Shown here piece after piece: positions 6,473 through 15,428 of a DNA stretch of 64,000 nucleotides. Both the position numbers and the translations under genes were made by a program. Below the pieces are notes generated by a model. It worked only from the letters and a program-made list of their open reading frames with translations. It searched no databases and was not told the origin of the DNA. The stretch spans positions 1 to 64,000 of IMG/VR virus record IMGVR_UViG_3300026512_000009; one strand, 5' to 3'. The stretch is from a virus. Each line of letters begins with the position of its first letter. The first letter of the stretch is position 1.

Positions 6473-8373
6473 TGGGTAAATTTAGTGACTATTTTAGAGA
6501 TAAAATTAAACAAGTAGGTGGAGAAGGTAGTGGAATATTAAGTCTTGAAAACATAAATAGTGATACAACTGCTAAAACTTCTAAAGCATACTTATGCGAT
6601 GTCAGTGATGATGGTTTTAAAGTTACTTTACCTAAGAGTCCAAAGGATGATGATATTATAGGAGTAGTAAATTATAAGGGTTCTTTTAAAGATAATAATT
6701 TAAAGATAGACGGAAATGGTAATAAAATAAATGGAAAGGATACATATACTTGCAAATTAACTGATACTTCTTATACTTTACAATACAGTGAAGACAATGA
6801 AGAATGGGTTTGTTTAATAAGTAGTTCCTTTGCCTTAAGCAGTTTATTTGCCGAATTTATGTGCGAAATTCCTGAACTAAGTAATCAAAGTGCAGATGAA
6901 ATAAACGAGGGAGATTATATCGAGATTGATATAGACAATTACGATGAAAATGCCGAGTATTTAGTTGATAATGAGTTAGTTACGAAATTTGTTTATAAAA
7001 GTGATAAAACTTTTAAGGTATATTTCGGAAATGTTGATGAAGATACAGACACAACTTTTAGAGTTAGGGCAATTAAAACAGGGTATATTTCAAGTTCGTG
7101 GAGTGATGAAATATCAATAACTGTTAAAGATAAACCAGAAGAAGAAGACGATGCGATTATAAATGATGCTTTTGCTGATAATGAGGACAGCTCATCTGAT
7201 TGTGATGTAACAAATGATAAAGGGGTATTTACAGAAGACGGAGGAGAATATAAAGAAGTTATTACAGAGCAAGGGGACGATGAGGAAGATTGGTCATCTT
7301 ATCAAACAATAGCAAGGATAGAATTAGAAAAAATGGATATTATTGATAATGATACCGACACTGATACATTAGCAGTAACAGATGAAAAAATTAAAGATGT
7401 ATCTAAATGTTACATTATAAATGATGATTACCCTGACGGAGTTGAGATAGATATAGGGGATGTTGATGATGAAAGTGGGAATACTACAGATACATTAGAT
7501 ATATTTGATGATGATAGTTGTATTGCTTGTTATAATTTTGATGGTGATGCTACTGATTTAAGTGGGAATTATGATGGCACAGCTACTAATATCGATTATG
7601 TGGATGGTAAATTTGATAAAGGTGCAAAATTTAATGGTTCTTCTAGTTATATTCAATTTCCTGATAACACATTTACATCAGGTAAAGATTTTGCAATAAC
7701 TTTTTGGATAAAATGCGAAGATGTATCAGCATCACATAGACACGTTACATTACGACATAATCATAATATAGAATTATTTATACAAGATAGTAAAATAAGC
7801 TTAGGAGATACAGGGACAAAAACCCTGGAAGACGATACTTGGTATTTTTGTGCATTTTCAGCAACCGCAGATGGTACTACAGGTAAAATTTACGATGCTG
7901 ATGGAGAATTAGAGACTATAACTACAAATGATGATGTTAGAGGGTCTGGTTCATTTGATCACGATTGGTTAGGTAGAAATGATGATAGTTACTATGAAGG
8001 AACAATAGACCAAGTTAGAATATTTAACAGAACATTATCAGACGATGAAATAGATAAATTATACAATGAAGAAAAATCAAAATATAAAGCTGACATCTCT
8101 TCAAACGATTTAGATAATGCTCCTACAAGTGCTTATTTCATAGAAGAAAACATAACAATAAAAACAGCACTTACAAAAGATAATGACCCAACAGATGATG
8201 ATTTTAACGATGAAGATTTAGATACTTGGAAAATAGATACTGATAATGACTATAAAGAAAATAGTTATAAAAAAGTTAGTGATTATAGTGGAAATAAATT
8301 CCAAAGAAAAATAACTGGTGATAAAAATGCTAATGTTACTTACTTAAAATCAAATATGTGGAAGGATAACTAA
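6472..8373 (+). CDS. Tail fibre or receptor-binding protein with LamG-like domain
   Basis: A 633-residue protein. Residues 30-115 repeat the adaptor-like domain of the preceding gene (AYLCDVSDDGFKVTLP). A beta-sandwich region with Ig-like character follows. Residues about 349-535 form a LamG/concanavalin-like jelly roll with the usual DGKFDKGAKFNGSSSYI opening and GTIDQVRIFNRTLSDDEI ending. Such folds commonly bind carbohydrate, so receptor recognition is likely. The start is set at 6472, where GGAGGG ends 7 bases upstream, rather than at an in-frame ATG at 6457 inside the previous gene. Confidence 0.75.
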   Translation: MGKFSDYFRDKIKQVGGEGSGILSLENINSDTTAKTSKAYLCDVSDDGFKVTLPKSPKDDDIIGVVNYKGSFKDNNLKIDGNGNKINGKDTYTCKLTDTSYTLQYSEDNEEWVCLISSSFALSSLFAEFMCEIPELSNQSADEINEGDYIEIDIDNYDENAEYLVDNELVTKFVYKSDKTFKVYFGNVDEDTDTTFRVRAIKTGYISSSWSDEISITVKDKPEEEDDAIINDAFADNEDSSSDCDVTNDKGVFTEDGGEYKEVITEQGDDEEDWSSYQTIARIELEKMDIIDNDTDTDTLAVTDEKIKDVSKCYIINDDYPDGVEIDIGDVDDESGNTTDTLDIFDDDSCIACYNFDGDATDLSGNYDGTATNIDYVDGKFDKGAKFNGSSSYIQFPDNTFTSGKDFAITFWIKCEDVSASHRHVTLRHNHNIELFIQDSKISLGDTGTKTLEDDTWYFCAFSATADGTTGKIYDADGELETITTNDDVRGSGSFDHDWLGRNDDSYYEGTIDQVRIFNRTLSDDEIDKLYNEEKSKYKADISSNDLDNAPTSAYFIEENITIKTALTKDNDPTDDDFNDEDLDTWKIDTDNDYKENSYKKVSDYSGNKFQRKITGDKNANVTYLKSNMWKDN

Positions 8374-8374
8374 A

Positions 8375-8758
8375 ATGGGATATAAAAAGACAACTGAAAT
8401 AATTGGAATGAGACATAGAACTTATTATGAAGAAGAACCACAAAAAGTTGGTGTAAAGAAAGGTAAAATAAGAAAAGATATATCTAAAATTAGTGATAGG
8501 GACGACCTTATTGCTGATTTATTTAAGTTAAATTTTCTTACTATTTCAGCACTTAAATATGTTTATAATGCTTTACCAGATGATATAAAAGATGATATAC
8601 CAGATAAAGCAAAAGAGTTATTAGATAGTTCATTTAAAAAGTATGAAGAAACTAAAACAATAATGGATTTATATATAGAAAATAGGGATATGTCCTTTAT
8701 TGATAGAGTTTTAACTAAACAAGAAGAAATAACTAAAATAGTGGAGAAAAATAAATGA
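8375..8758 (+). CDS. Hypothetical helical protein after the tail fibre
   Basis: 127 residues. It has a basic N-terminus, then a helical region from about residue 50 to the end. No family recognised. Its position directly after the tail-fibre gene, with tight spacing, makes a tail accessory or fibre chaperone role possible. Its ATG follows the previous stop by one base and its own stop overlaps the next start. Confidence 0.6.
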   Translation: MGYKKTTEIIGMRHRTYYEEEPQKVGVKKGKIRKDISKISDRDDLIADLFKLNFLTISALKYVYNALPDDIKDDIPDKAKELLDSSFKKYEETKTIMDLYIENRDMSFIDRVLTKQEEITKIVEKNK

Positions 8759-9087
8759 TTAGGTATAGTGATTTTAAAGTTTACCCTATGAGAAACCATA
8801 GATATAAGATAATTGAAGATATTCAATATTATAATGTAATAGTCCCCAAAGGATATAAAACTAATGGGGGTAATATTCCAAGATTATTTTGGAGTATTTT
8901 ACCACCAAATGATAGTGAGATGTTACCTTTGTATATTATTCACGATTATTTATGTGATTTAGAACAATATAAAAAGGCTGATACATATCTGTATAAAGTA
9001 GGTTTAGATTTAAAAGTTTCTAAATGGAAATTAAAATTAGTTTATTATGCCATTAGACTTTATCATAAAATTAGATATAATTCATAG
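8755..9087 (+). CDS. DUF1353 family protein
   Basis: 110 residues. The sequence VPKGYKTNGGNIPRLFWSIL followed by an IIHDYLC segment matches the DUF1353 signature (VPxGFxTDGASIPR, then a His-Asp-Tyr-Leu motif). DUF1353 proteins are common in tail or lysis regions of phages, and their biochemical role is not established. The ATG overlaps the previous stop by 4 bases. Confidence 0.8.
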   Translation: MIRYSDFKVYPMRNHRYKIIEDIQYYNVIVPKGYKTNGGNIPRLFWSILPPNDSEMLPLYIIHDYLCDLEQYKKADTYLYKVGLDLKVSKWKLKLVYYAIRLYHKIRYNS

Positions 9088-9277
9088 AAACGAAAAGAAT
9101 AGTGCGATCGGTATAGTAAGTATGTTAGCAAATGCAGGAATTGATTTAGTATCTAAATTTATAGATACAAGTAGAGATAAAGTTTTTGTAAAGGGGTATA
9201 TGACTACTACTCTATCATTCTATTTTAGTTTTTCAAAAACTGAAGCAGATAAGCATAAACGAGGATATAAATTATGA
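9047..9277 (+). CDS. Hypothetical small protein (start uncertain)
   Basis: 76 residues if translated from the ATG at 9047, which lies inside the preceding gene; an in-frame ATG at 9122 would give 51 residues. Neither has a clear ribosome site. The segment SMLANAGIDLVSKFIDTSRD resembles the amphipathic start of small phage holin-like or structural proteins, but I cannot assign it. It may be a fragment. Confidence 0.35.
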   Translation: MPLDFIIKLDIIHRNEKNSAIGIVSMLANAGIDLVSKFIDTSRDKVFVKGYMTTTLSFYFSFSKTEADKHKRGYKL

Positions 9278-9348
9278 TAAATGAAAGGATAAATCTAAAA
9301 CAAAATAAACTAAAGGATAAAGATGGTATTAGTTATATGGGATTATAA
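9274..9348 (+). CDS. Possible 24-residue peptide
   Basis: An ATG overlapping the preceding TGA is followed by 24 codons to TAA, with GAGG about 10 bases upstream. It is basic and polar. It overlaps the start of the next gene. Short, coupled and unsupported by any family; it may only relay ribosomes to the next start. Confidence 0.25.
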   Translation: MINERINLKQNKLKDKDGISYMGL

Positions 9349-9550
9349 TGAAAAAGTATATAGTAAAATGTTTAAGTTAGAAGATATTATGTATAAGAAA
9401 GAATTAAAATTAAACGGTAGAAAACCTAATAAGTTAATTATACCTGAAAACCTTTACATCGGTAAAACTAAAAATAAACTAAAAAAGTTATGTGCTTATA
9501 ACGCTAAGATAGTTACTATAAAGGATAAACATGACATTCAAAGAACTTAA
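9323..9550 (+). CDS. Hypothetical basic protein, 75 residues
   Basis: A lysine-rich small protein preceded by AAAGGATAAAG. No family recognised. Its end overlaps the next gene, the predicted head-tail adaptor, by 20 bases, so the two are probably coupled. Confidence 0.55.
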   Translation: MVLVIWDYNEKVYSKMFKLEDIMYKKELKLNGRKPNKLIIPENLYIGKTKNKLKKLCAYNAKIVTIKDKHDIQRT

Positions 9551-10139
9551 AAACATACTTAGTTATACTACTTTATTTGATCTAGGTATAAAGAAAGATG
9601 ATGAAGCTATAGCTGTGTTTGTAAATAATGGTATTAAAGACTTACAATCTAGGTTCTTCTTAAACCCTAAAACAGATACATTAGATTTAGATGATAGTAC
9701 TGTATCTTTACCTACAGACTTTAATAGGTTTATTTCATTACAGTACAAAGATAATAATGAGTTTGTTAGATTTAATGTTACTGAAATGTATAAAGAGCTA
9801 GAATACAAACTGATACATAGTTTTAGTGGTTTACTTATCCTAGGAGACATTCCTGATAGAACAGTAAACTTTATATATGAGTCTAATATACCTTTAATAG
9901 ATACATCGGAGGATGATTATGATGATCAAGTAATAAATGTACCTACTACATTCGTAAACGCTCTTACGTTGTATGTAGGGTTTATAGCTCATGCGTCTAT
10001 GGATAGTAATATTAAAGCAGAGAATAATACATACTATATGAGATATATTGCAGAATGTAAAAGACTAACAGCTACATACAGTATACTAGAGAGTAATAGT
10101 TTAGATACTGATTACACAAATCCGATAATAGGTATCTAA
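9531..10139 (+). CDS. Head-tail adaptor (tail tubular A-like)
   Basis: 202 residues. The layout is typical of podovirus adaptor proteins: a helical start with DDEAIAVFVNNGIKDLQSR, a short beta region ending LPTDFNRFISL, and a long C-terminal helical part with repeated small residues (NALTLYVGFIAHASM). Such proteins form the ring below the portal. The call rests on architecture and on location within the morphogenesis cluster. Confidence 0.6.
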   Translation: MTFKELKNILSYTTLFDLGIKKDDEAIAVFVNNGIKDLQSRFFLNPKTDTLDLDDSTVSLPTDFNRFISLQYKDNNEFVRFNVTEMYKELEYKLIHSFSGLLILGDIPDRTVNFIYESNIPLIDTSEDDYDDQVINVPTTFVNALTLYVGFIAHASMDSNIKAENNTYYMRYIAECKRLTATYSILESNSLDTDYTNPIIGI

Positions 10140-10140
10140 A

Positions 10141-10533
10141 ATGGCTACTAACTACATTAGAGGTCCTTTAGGAGACTCTATAAATATAGACGATGAAATA
10201 GCTAAAGGGCATAGTACAGTAGAAGCTGTAGAAGAAGAGCAGTTTACTAAACCTGTTACGTTTACTCAGATTAGACAAACAGTTACAACTACAGATGAAG
10301 TAGTTATAGGGCATATAGAGAATTATGTCAATACACATGAATACGTACTAGTAGCTCAAAAAGGTACTTTAAAGGTAGAAGTAAACTCTGATGATGACAG
10401 TATAGGAGATCTTAAGTATACTGCTGATGTAGAAGGTAAACCTGATATTTTATGTATCTTAGTTAGAGATAGAGAACATGAGTTATTAGTATCAAAACCC
10501 GTAATAGTTACGATAAATACAAGTCTACAGTAG
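10141..10533 (+). CDS. Putative virion protein, 130 residues
   Basis: An acidic, Thr/Val-rich beta protein starting one base after the previous stop. It begins MATNYIRGPLGDSINIDDE and continues with regular strands. No family recognised. Gene order between the adaptor and the lysis or portal genes suggests a small structural component such as head decoration or tail completion. Confidence 0.6.
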   Translation: MATNYIRGPLGDSINIDDEIAKGHSTVEAVEEEQFTKPVTFTQIRQTVTTTDEVVIGHIENYVNTHEYVLVAQKGTLKVEVNSDDDSIGDLKYTADVEGKPDILCILVRDREHELLVSKPVIVTINTSLQ

Positions 10534-10545
10534 TAAGGAAATAAA

Positions 10546-10944
10546 ATGTTTGAAAACATGTTAAATTTAGTAGGAAAAGTTAGCGATAAATTCTTTCCTG
10601 ATAAAACTAAAGAATTAGAATTTAAGAATAACTTAGCTTTAGAAATGATGAAAGAAGCAAGTAAAGAGAATAGTGAATTTAAAAAATTCATGTTAGGTTA
10701 TGAAGGTAAATTAGAAGATATACCTAAAAGTATGCAAGTATTAAGAACATCTGTTAGACCTATAGTTACTTATATAGTAGTAGGAGCTTATATATACGGA
10801 TTTCTACATCCTACAGAGTTTACCCCTAATCAAATGGGTACATTAAGTAGTGTAGCATTATTAATACTAGCTTTTTGGTTTGGAGAGAGAACACTAAAAA
10901 ACTTAGGCGTAGTAGATGCTTTAACTAAAAAGGACAGTAAATGA
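10546..10944 (+). CDS. Holin-like membrane protein (3TM/GTA holin type)
   Basis: 132 residues. It has a charged amphipathic N-terminal helix (residues 1-60), then VLRTSVRPIVTYIVVGAYIY, a second hydrophobic stretch (GTLSSVALLILAFWFGERTL) and a charged tail. The RPxxTY and FWFGERTLKN features match the GTA/3TM holin group. It would make inner-membrane lesions for lysis. Two more membrane genes follow with overlapping starts. Confidence 0.7.
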   Translation: MFENMLNLVGKVSDKFFPDKTKELEFKNNLALEMMKEASKENSEFKKFMLGYEGKLEDIPKSMQVLRTSVRPIVTYIVVGAYIYGFLHPTEFTPNQMGTLSSVALLILAFWFGERTLKNLGVVDALTKKDSK

Positions 10945-11621
10945 GAAATTATTTATTTGGAGAGTCTTATATTATTTTTAGGATACTCTACTTATCTGTA
11001 TTTTTAGTATTCTTTAATTTTATTTATAAAGTATCTGTAGATGTGACAATAGATAAAGAAGCTAAATTGAGTTTAGAACATATCAGACAGTGTATACAAC
11101 ATAGTACGGGTAGTAAGAAACCTACTACTAATATACTTAATCAGTGTTTGTCAAATTCTTTAGTAGGAGGTAGTACTGGTGATGTATTCGTAGTATCGAT
11201 ACGTGACAAGAAAGTAGTATGGGATAATTCATTAGATTGTAAAACAGGAGATAATTCTACACTAACTTTAAATGGTATATGTAATAAAGCGTATGACGCT
11301 AATAGTTGTGTAGAGTTAGGTAATATGATAGCTAAAGGATATTCTAATTCGTTTGTTTGGTATTTTAATGATAACCCTGAATACGATAGTTGGATAATAC
11401 TACCTAATGAGACTTTAAACTTTAACGGTACTCCTAGAGCAAATAGTGAAAATATAGATCAATTAGCTATTGTACAGGGTGTACAGTATGTAGAATTTAC
11501 GGAATATTTAAGGTATATTAAATGGTTTGTTAATACATATATAGGTATATACCTATTCCTATTAGTTATAATATCATCAATTATTTATAAAAAAGAAAGA
11601 GAGAACCAAATGAATGACTAA
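10941..11621 (+). CDS. Bitopic membrane protein with Cys-containing periplasmic domain
   Basis: 226 residues. A transmembrane segment at about 10-30 (IIFRILYLSVFLVFFNFIY), a middle domain of about 160 residues with four or more Cys, and a second transmembrane segment at about 194-214 followed by a basic tail. This topology puts the middle domain in the periplasm, where disulfides could form. Lying between two holin-like genes and overlapping both, it could be a lysis regulator (antiholin or inhibition sensor) or a spanin-like partner. No family match is claimed. Confidence 0.6.
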   Translation: MRNYLFGESYIIFRILYLSVFLVFFNFIYKVSVDVTIDKEAKLSLEHIRQCIQHSTGSKKPTTNILNQCLSNSLVGGSTGDVFVVSIRDKKVVWDNSLDCKTGDNSTLTLNGICNKAYDANSCVELGNMIAKGYSNSFVWYFNDNPEYDSWIILPNETLNFNGTPRANSENIDQLAIVQGVQYVEFTEYLRYIKWFVNTYIGIYLFLLVIISSIIYKKERENQMND

Positions 11622-11973
11622 TGAACAATTACATACTTTAATGCAGTTTATGGTATATATGCGAGATATATTATTAGGAGCAGTAGGTGGAGCAATAGCT
11701 TATTTACTTCAGTATAAGAAACATAAAGAGGAAGATACTACATATACGGTTCAATGGAGTTTACTTTTAGTGAATATGGTATTAGGAGGGTTTATAGCTT
11801 CTATTATAGGAGATCTTGTACCAACTGATACTTCTTATCACAACTTCATAGTAGGCTCTATAGGAGTAGCTAGTTACCCTCTATTAACTCTTATAGAAAA
11901 TAATATAGCTATAATAGTATACGAAAAACTGACTGACACTAAAGTACAGGAAAAGGATATCGATGGAAAATAA
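11614..11973 (+). CDS. Holin, LydA/holin superfamily III-like
   Basis: 119 residues. Three hydrophobic segments: MRDILLGAVGGAIAYLL, SLLLVNMVLGGFIASIIGDL, and HNFIVGSIGVASYPLLTLI. Charged turns separate them and the tail is acidic/basic. The Gly-rich first and second helices fit the LydA-type holin group. Together with the genes at 10546 and 10941 it forms a three-gene membrane cluster placed between structural genes rather than beside the wall hydrolases. Confidence 0.65.
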   Translation: MTNEQLHTLMQFMVYMRDILLGAVGGAIAYLLQYKKHKEEDTTYTVQWSLLLVNMVLGGFIASIIGDLVPTDTSYHNFIVGSIGVASYPLLTLIENNIAIIVYEKLTDTKVQEKDIDGK

Positions 11974-13930
11974 ACAATTACTTAAAACATTTAAAGCTAA
12001 CTATGATGACGCTAGTCAGTTAAGAAATAACCAATTAGATAAAGTAACGGGTTGGTTAAAAGTATATAACAGTGCTAAATACGGTAACGAGAAACCTTAT
12101 AAATCACAATACGTATCAGATCTAACTAAGAAACTAGTTAGTTGGCAATTACCTGCTCTAGTAGACCCACTGGTTAACAATAAAGATTTATTAGACTTTA
12201 AACCTGCTACTTATAGAGATACAGCAATCACAATACAAGAACAAAAAGTAGCTTCTTTTGACTTACTTCAAGCTAACAATCATTATACTTTTATAACTGA
12301 TTTAGTTAGTAAATTGATCAAAGAAGGTACTTGTTTTGTTAAATTGGGTTGGGAGTATGAAGAAGTATATAAAGATGTAGATGAACCTATATTTCAAGTT
12401 AACCCTGCTACAGGACAACAAGAGATGGTAGATATGAAAACAGTTACTAAAAAAGTAGTTGTAAAGAATAACCCTACACACCTAATATGTAATTTAGAAG
12501 ATATCATAATAGATCCTACTTGTGAAGGAGATATAGAGAAGGCTAACTTTGTTATCCATGATTTTGATACAGATTTATCCTCTTTAAGAAAAGACGGTAG
12601 ATACAAGAATTTAGACAAATTAGAAGCTAGATTAGAAGAGTTAGATACAGATACTAGATACTATGACACTAGTTTGAAAGAAGCTGAAGATATATCATTT
12701 GAATTTGCAGATAAAGCTAGAAGGAGATTAACAGTACATGAGTACTGGGGTAACTATGACCTTAATGGTGACGGTATAGCAGAACCTATTGTATGTGCTT
12801 GGTGTAATGACATAATCCTAAGACTAGAAGAAAACCCTTTACCTGGTAAAAAACTACCTTTCGTTAAAGCAGACTACATAAGAAAACCTAAAGAAATATA
12901 TGGAGAACCTTTAGCTGCATTAACTAAGAAAACTCAACATATCGATAGTGTGCTTAAAAGAGGTGTGTTTGATGACCTTAAAAGGGTTAATAACGGACAG
13001 ATAGGTGTTAAGATTGGAGCTATGGATGATAAAAACTTTAATAGGTTTAAGAAAGGTTTAGATTTTCAATATAATACTTCAATGAATGATATATGGGTAA
13101 ATGAATATAAACCTATGTCGGGTAGTATATTTAAGGTAATGGAAGATAACCATTATGAAGCTGAGTCTTTAACAGGAGTTAAGTCTTTTAATACGGGTGC
13201 TGGAGGTAACAGTTTAGGTAGTACTGCTGCTGCAGTAAATGCTACTATGTCTTCATCAAGTAAAAGAGAAATGCATATAATTAGAGGTATTGCTGAAACA
13301 TGTATTATACCTATGGTTAGAAGATGGTTAGAATACTCTAGAGAATTTAGAGAACCTGAAGAGATAGAGGTTATTACAGATGACCCTTATGTACCTATCA
13401 CTCAAGAAATTAAATATGATGTAAAAGTAAATATAGAGAGTGCAGAAGTTAGACAACAAAAGATACAATCTATGGGCTTTTTATTGCAAACTATGGGACC
13501 TAATATGCCACATGAAGTACAGCAGATGTTATTAGCTAGGTATGTTAAACTGAATGGGGAGTTGGATTTAGCTAAACAGATTGAGACTTATCAACCTCAA
13601 CCAGATCCTATACAACAACAGATGGCTCAGTTACAAGTACAGTTACTTGCAGCACAGGTTGAACTTGAAAGAGCTAAAGCAGCTAACTATGCAGCAGATG
13701 TACCTTATAAACAAGCTAAGACTGAACACATTAAGTCAGATAAGGACCTTAAAGACCTTAACTATATTAATGAAGCTTCAGGCGTTAACCATAACCAAAA
13801 AGTGGAAATGGAAGACGCTAAAAGCTTTCATAAAATACAACAAGATACTAATAAAGCAGGTATGGAATTAGGTAAAGAATTGACAGTAAATAGTCAGAAT
13901 AATACATCAAACGCACAATCTATGTTATAA
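11963..13930 (+). CDS. Portal protein
   Basis: 655 residues. It forms the dodecameric DNA channel at the capsid vertex. The middle has the typical portal run of a Pro/Gly wing region, then NSLGSTAAAVNATMSS with SSKREMHIIRGIAETCI, matching podovirus portals of the P22/epsilon15 type. The C-terminal 120 residues are Gln-rich helices (the barrel), containing PQPDPIQQQMAQLQVQLLAA. The order portal, small protein, scaffold, capsid supports the call. Confidence 0.85.
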   Translation: MENKQLLKTFKANYDDASQLRNNQLDKVTGWLKVYNSAKYGNEKPYKSQYVSDLTKKLVSWQLPALVDPLVNNKDLLDFKPATYRDTAITIQEQKVASFDLLQANNHYTFITDLVSKLIKEGTCFVKLGWEYEEVYKDVDEPIFQVNPATGQQEMVDMKTVTKKVVVKNNPTHLICNLEDIIIDPTCEGDIEKANFVIHDFDTDLSSLRKDGRYKNLDKLEARLEELDTDTRYYDTSLKEAEDISFEFADKARRRLTVHEYWGNYDLNGDGIAEPIVCAWCNDIILRLEENPLPGKKLPFVKADYIRKPKEIYGEPLAALTKKTQHIDSVLKRGVFDDLKRVNNGQIGVKIGAMDDKNFNRFKKGLDFQYNTSMNDIWVNEYKPMSGSIFKVMEDNHYEAESLTGVKSFNTGAGGNSLGSTAAAVNATMSSSSKREMHIIRGIAETCIIPMVRRWLEYSREFREPEEIEVITDDPYVPITQEIKYDVKVNIESAEVRQQKIQSMGFLLQTMGPNMPHEVQQMLLARYVKLNGELDLAKQIETYQPQPDPIQQQMAQLQVQLLAAQVELERAKAANYAADVPYKQAKTEHIKSDKDLKDLNYINEASGVNHNQKVEMEDAKSFHKIQQDTNKAGMELGKELTVNSQNNTSNAQSML

Positions 13931-13961
13931 TTTTGGTGTAATAAGTATATAAGGAGCAAAA

Positions 13962-14315
13962 ATGTTTATGGATATTAAAGAAGCAGAAGAGTTAGTAGTG
14001 CTTAAAAATGCTATTGAAAGATTAAAAAACAATAGAGATTTTAAAAAAGTAATTACTCTTCAATACAATGAAAAAGAAGCAGCAAGATTAGCTAAAGCAT
14101 TAGCCAATCCAGAAATGCAAGAAGATATTGATCAAAGAATAATCAAAGAGAAGTTAGCAGCTATTGGGCATTTAGATGCTTGGTTAGATACTAAAATTAG
14201 ATTAGGTAAACAAATCGAACAAGAACTAAAAGAAACTGAGAAAGACCAAAATAAAACAGATATGGAAGAACCAGAGATTGACGAAATTACTGGTGAAGAA
14301 TTAGGAGCTGAATAA
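13962..14315 (+). CDS. Small helical protein before the scaffold
   Basis: 117 residues, almost entirely helical, with an acidic C-terminus. The start at 13962 is backed by AAGGAG ending 5 bases upstream; a second in-frame ATG lies at 13968. Located between portal and scaffold, as small head-assembly proteins are in related podoviruses. It overlaps the next start by one base. No function is recognised. Confidence 0.6.
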   Translation: MFMDIKEAEELVVLKNAIERLKNNRDFKKVITLQYNEKEAARLAKALANPEMQEDIDQRIIKEKLAAIGHLDAWLDTKIRLGKQIEQELKETEKDQNKTDMEEPEIDEITGEELGAE

Positions 14316-15415
14316 TGGAAGCTAATGTAGATCTAACTTCGATGAACGATGAGGAATTAGATAATTTCTTATTAGGTGAAGAAAGTAATCAGGGCGTTGA
14401 GGAAGAACCTCATGTAAGTCCTACATCTGAATCTGAAGAAGAACAACCTACTGAAGATACTGACGAGTATACGGAAGAGGACTCTGCTGAAGATTCGACT
14501 GACGATGAGCAACTTGATGGATCATCTGAGGAGGAAACAGATACTGAAGAAGATACAGATACTGACACAGAATCTGAAGATGAAGAAGAGACTACAGAGT
14601 CAGATGAAAAAACAGATCTAGGCGAAATAGAACTAAAACCTATTAAAGCTAACGGGAAAGAGTATGAAGTTAAATCTATTGATGAACTTTATAAGTTAGC
14701 TAGTGCAGGTATTGGAGTGCAGTCTAAGTTTCAAGCTATAGCGAAATACAAGAAAGAGATTGTTACAGCAGAAGAGTTAGGGATTGATTTAACAGAAGCA
14801 GTTAATATTGCAGCTAACCTTAAAGAAGACCCTCAAGGGACTTTAAAAGCGTTAATTAAGCAGTATGATGTAAATGAGTCAGAAATAACTTTTGGGTTAG
14901 AAGACGAAGGTAACGTTGAGTTAAAAGATTATAGAGTATCAGATGATACTGTAGTGTTTAACGATATTATTAAAGAGATAGGTAATACACCTGAGTTTGA
15001 AAGAGTTAAAGACGTAGTCTTGAATAAATGGGATGAAAGAAGTAAAGCTGAATTTTTTAAAGATCCAGTACTTTTTAAAGGTCTTCATCAAGAAATGTTA
15101 CCTAATCCAACATTAGATAATAAGTCTATGTTTGAAGTAGTACAACCTGAATTTGAAAAGGTTAAACTATTTAACCCAAATTTAACTGACTACGAAGCAT
15201 ACTTAGAAGCTAGAAAGATTAAGGTAGCAGAGATTGAGCAACATCTACAAGCTAAACAGCAAGTAGAAGGTAAGATTAAACAGAAGAAAGCTAAAATTAC
15301 TGATAAGAAGAAGAAAGCTTCTCCTAAAACTCAGAGTAAACCTGTAGCTAATATCGTTAAAGACATGAGTAAACTTAGCGATGAAGAGTTAGAGAAACTT
15401 ATATTAGGAAGTTAA
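14315..15415 (+). CDS. Capsid scaffolding protein
   Basis: 366 residues. The first 115 are extremely acidic (Asp/Glu/Ser/Thr-rich). A helical middle and a basic C-terminal region with many Lys (about 315-345) follow, ending in a short acidic helix. An acidic coiled protein with a basic capsid-binding tail directly before the major capsid gene is the standard scaffold layout. It would be absent from mature particles. Confidence 0.8.
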   Translation: MEANVDLTSMNDEELDNFLLGEESNQGVEEEPHVSPTSESEEEQPTEDTDEYTEEDSAEDSTDDEQLDGSSEEETDTEEDTDTDTESEDEEETTESDEKTDLGEIELKPIKANGKEYEVKSIDELYKLASAGIGVQSKFQAIAKYKKEIVTAEELGIDLTEAVNIAANLKEDPQGTLKALIKQYDVNESEITFGLEDEGNVELKDYRVSDDTVVFNDIIKEIGNTPEFERVKDVVLNKWDERSKAEFFKDPVLFKGLHQEMLPNPTLDNKSMFEVVQPEFEKVKLFNPNLTDYEAYLEARKIKVAEIEQHLQAKQQVEGKIKQKKAKITDKKKKASPKTQSKPVANIVKDMSKLSDEELEKLILGS

Positions 15416-15428
15416 AAAGGAATATTAA

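Noticed and set aside
13581-13871. 96-codon frame inside the portal gene
   Set aside because: It is the +1 shadow of the Gln-rich portal C-terminus and has no ribosome site.
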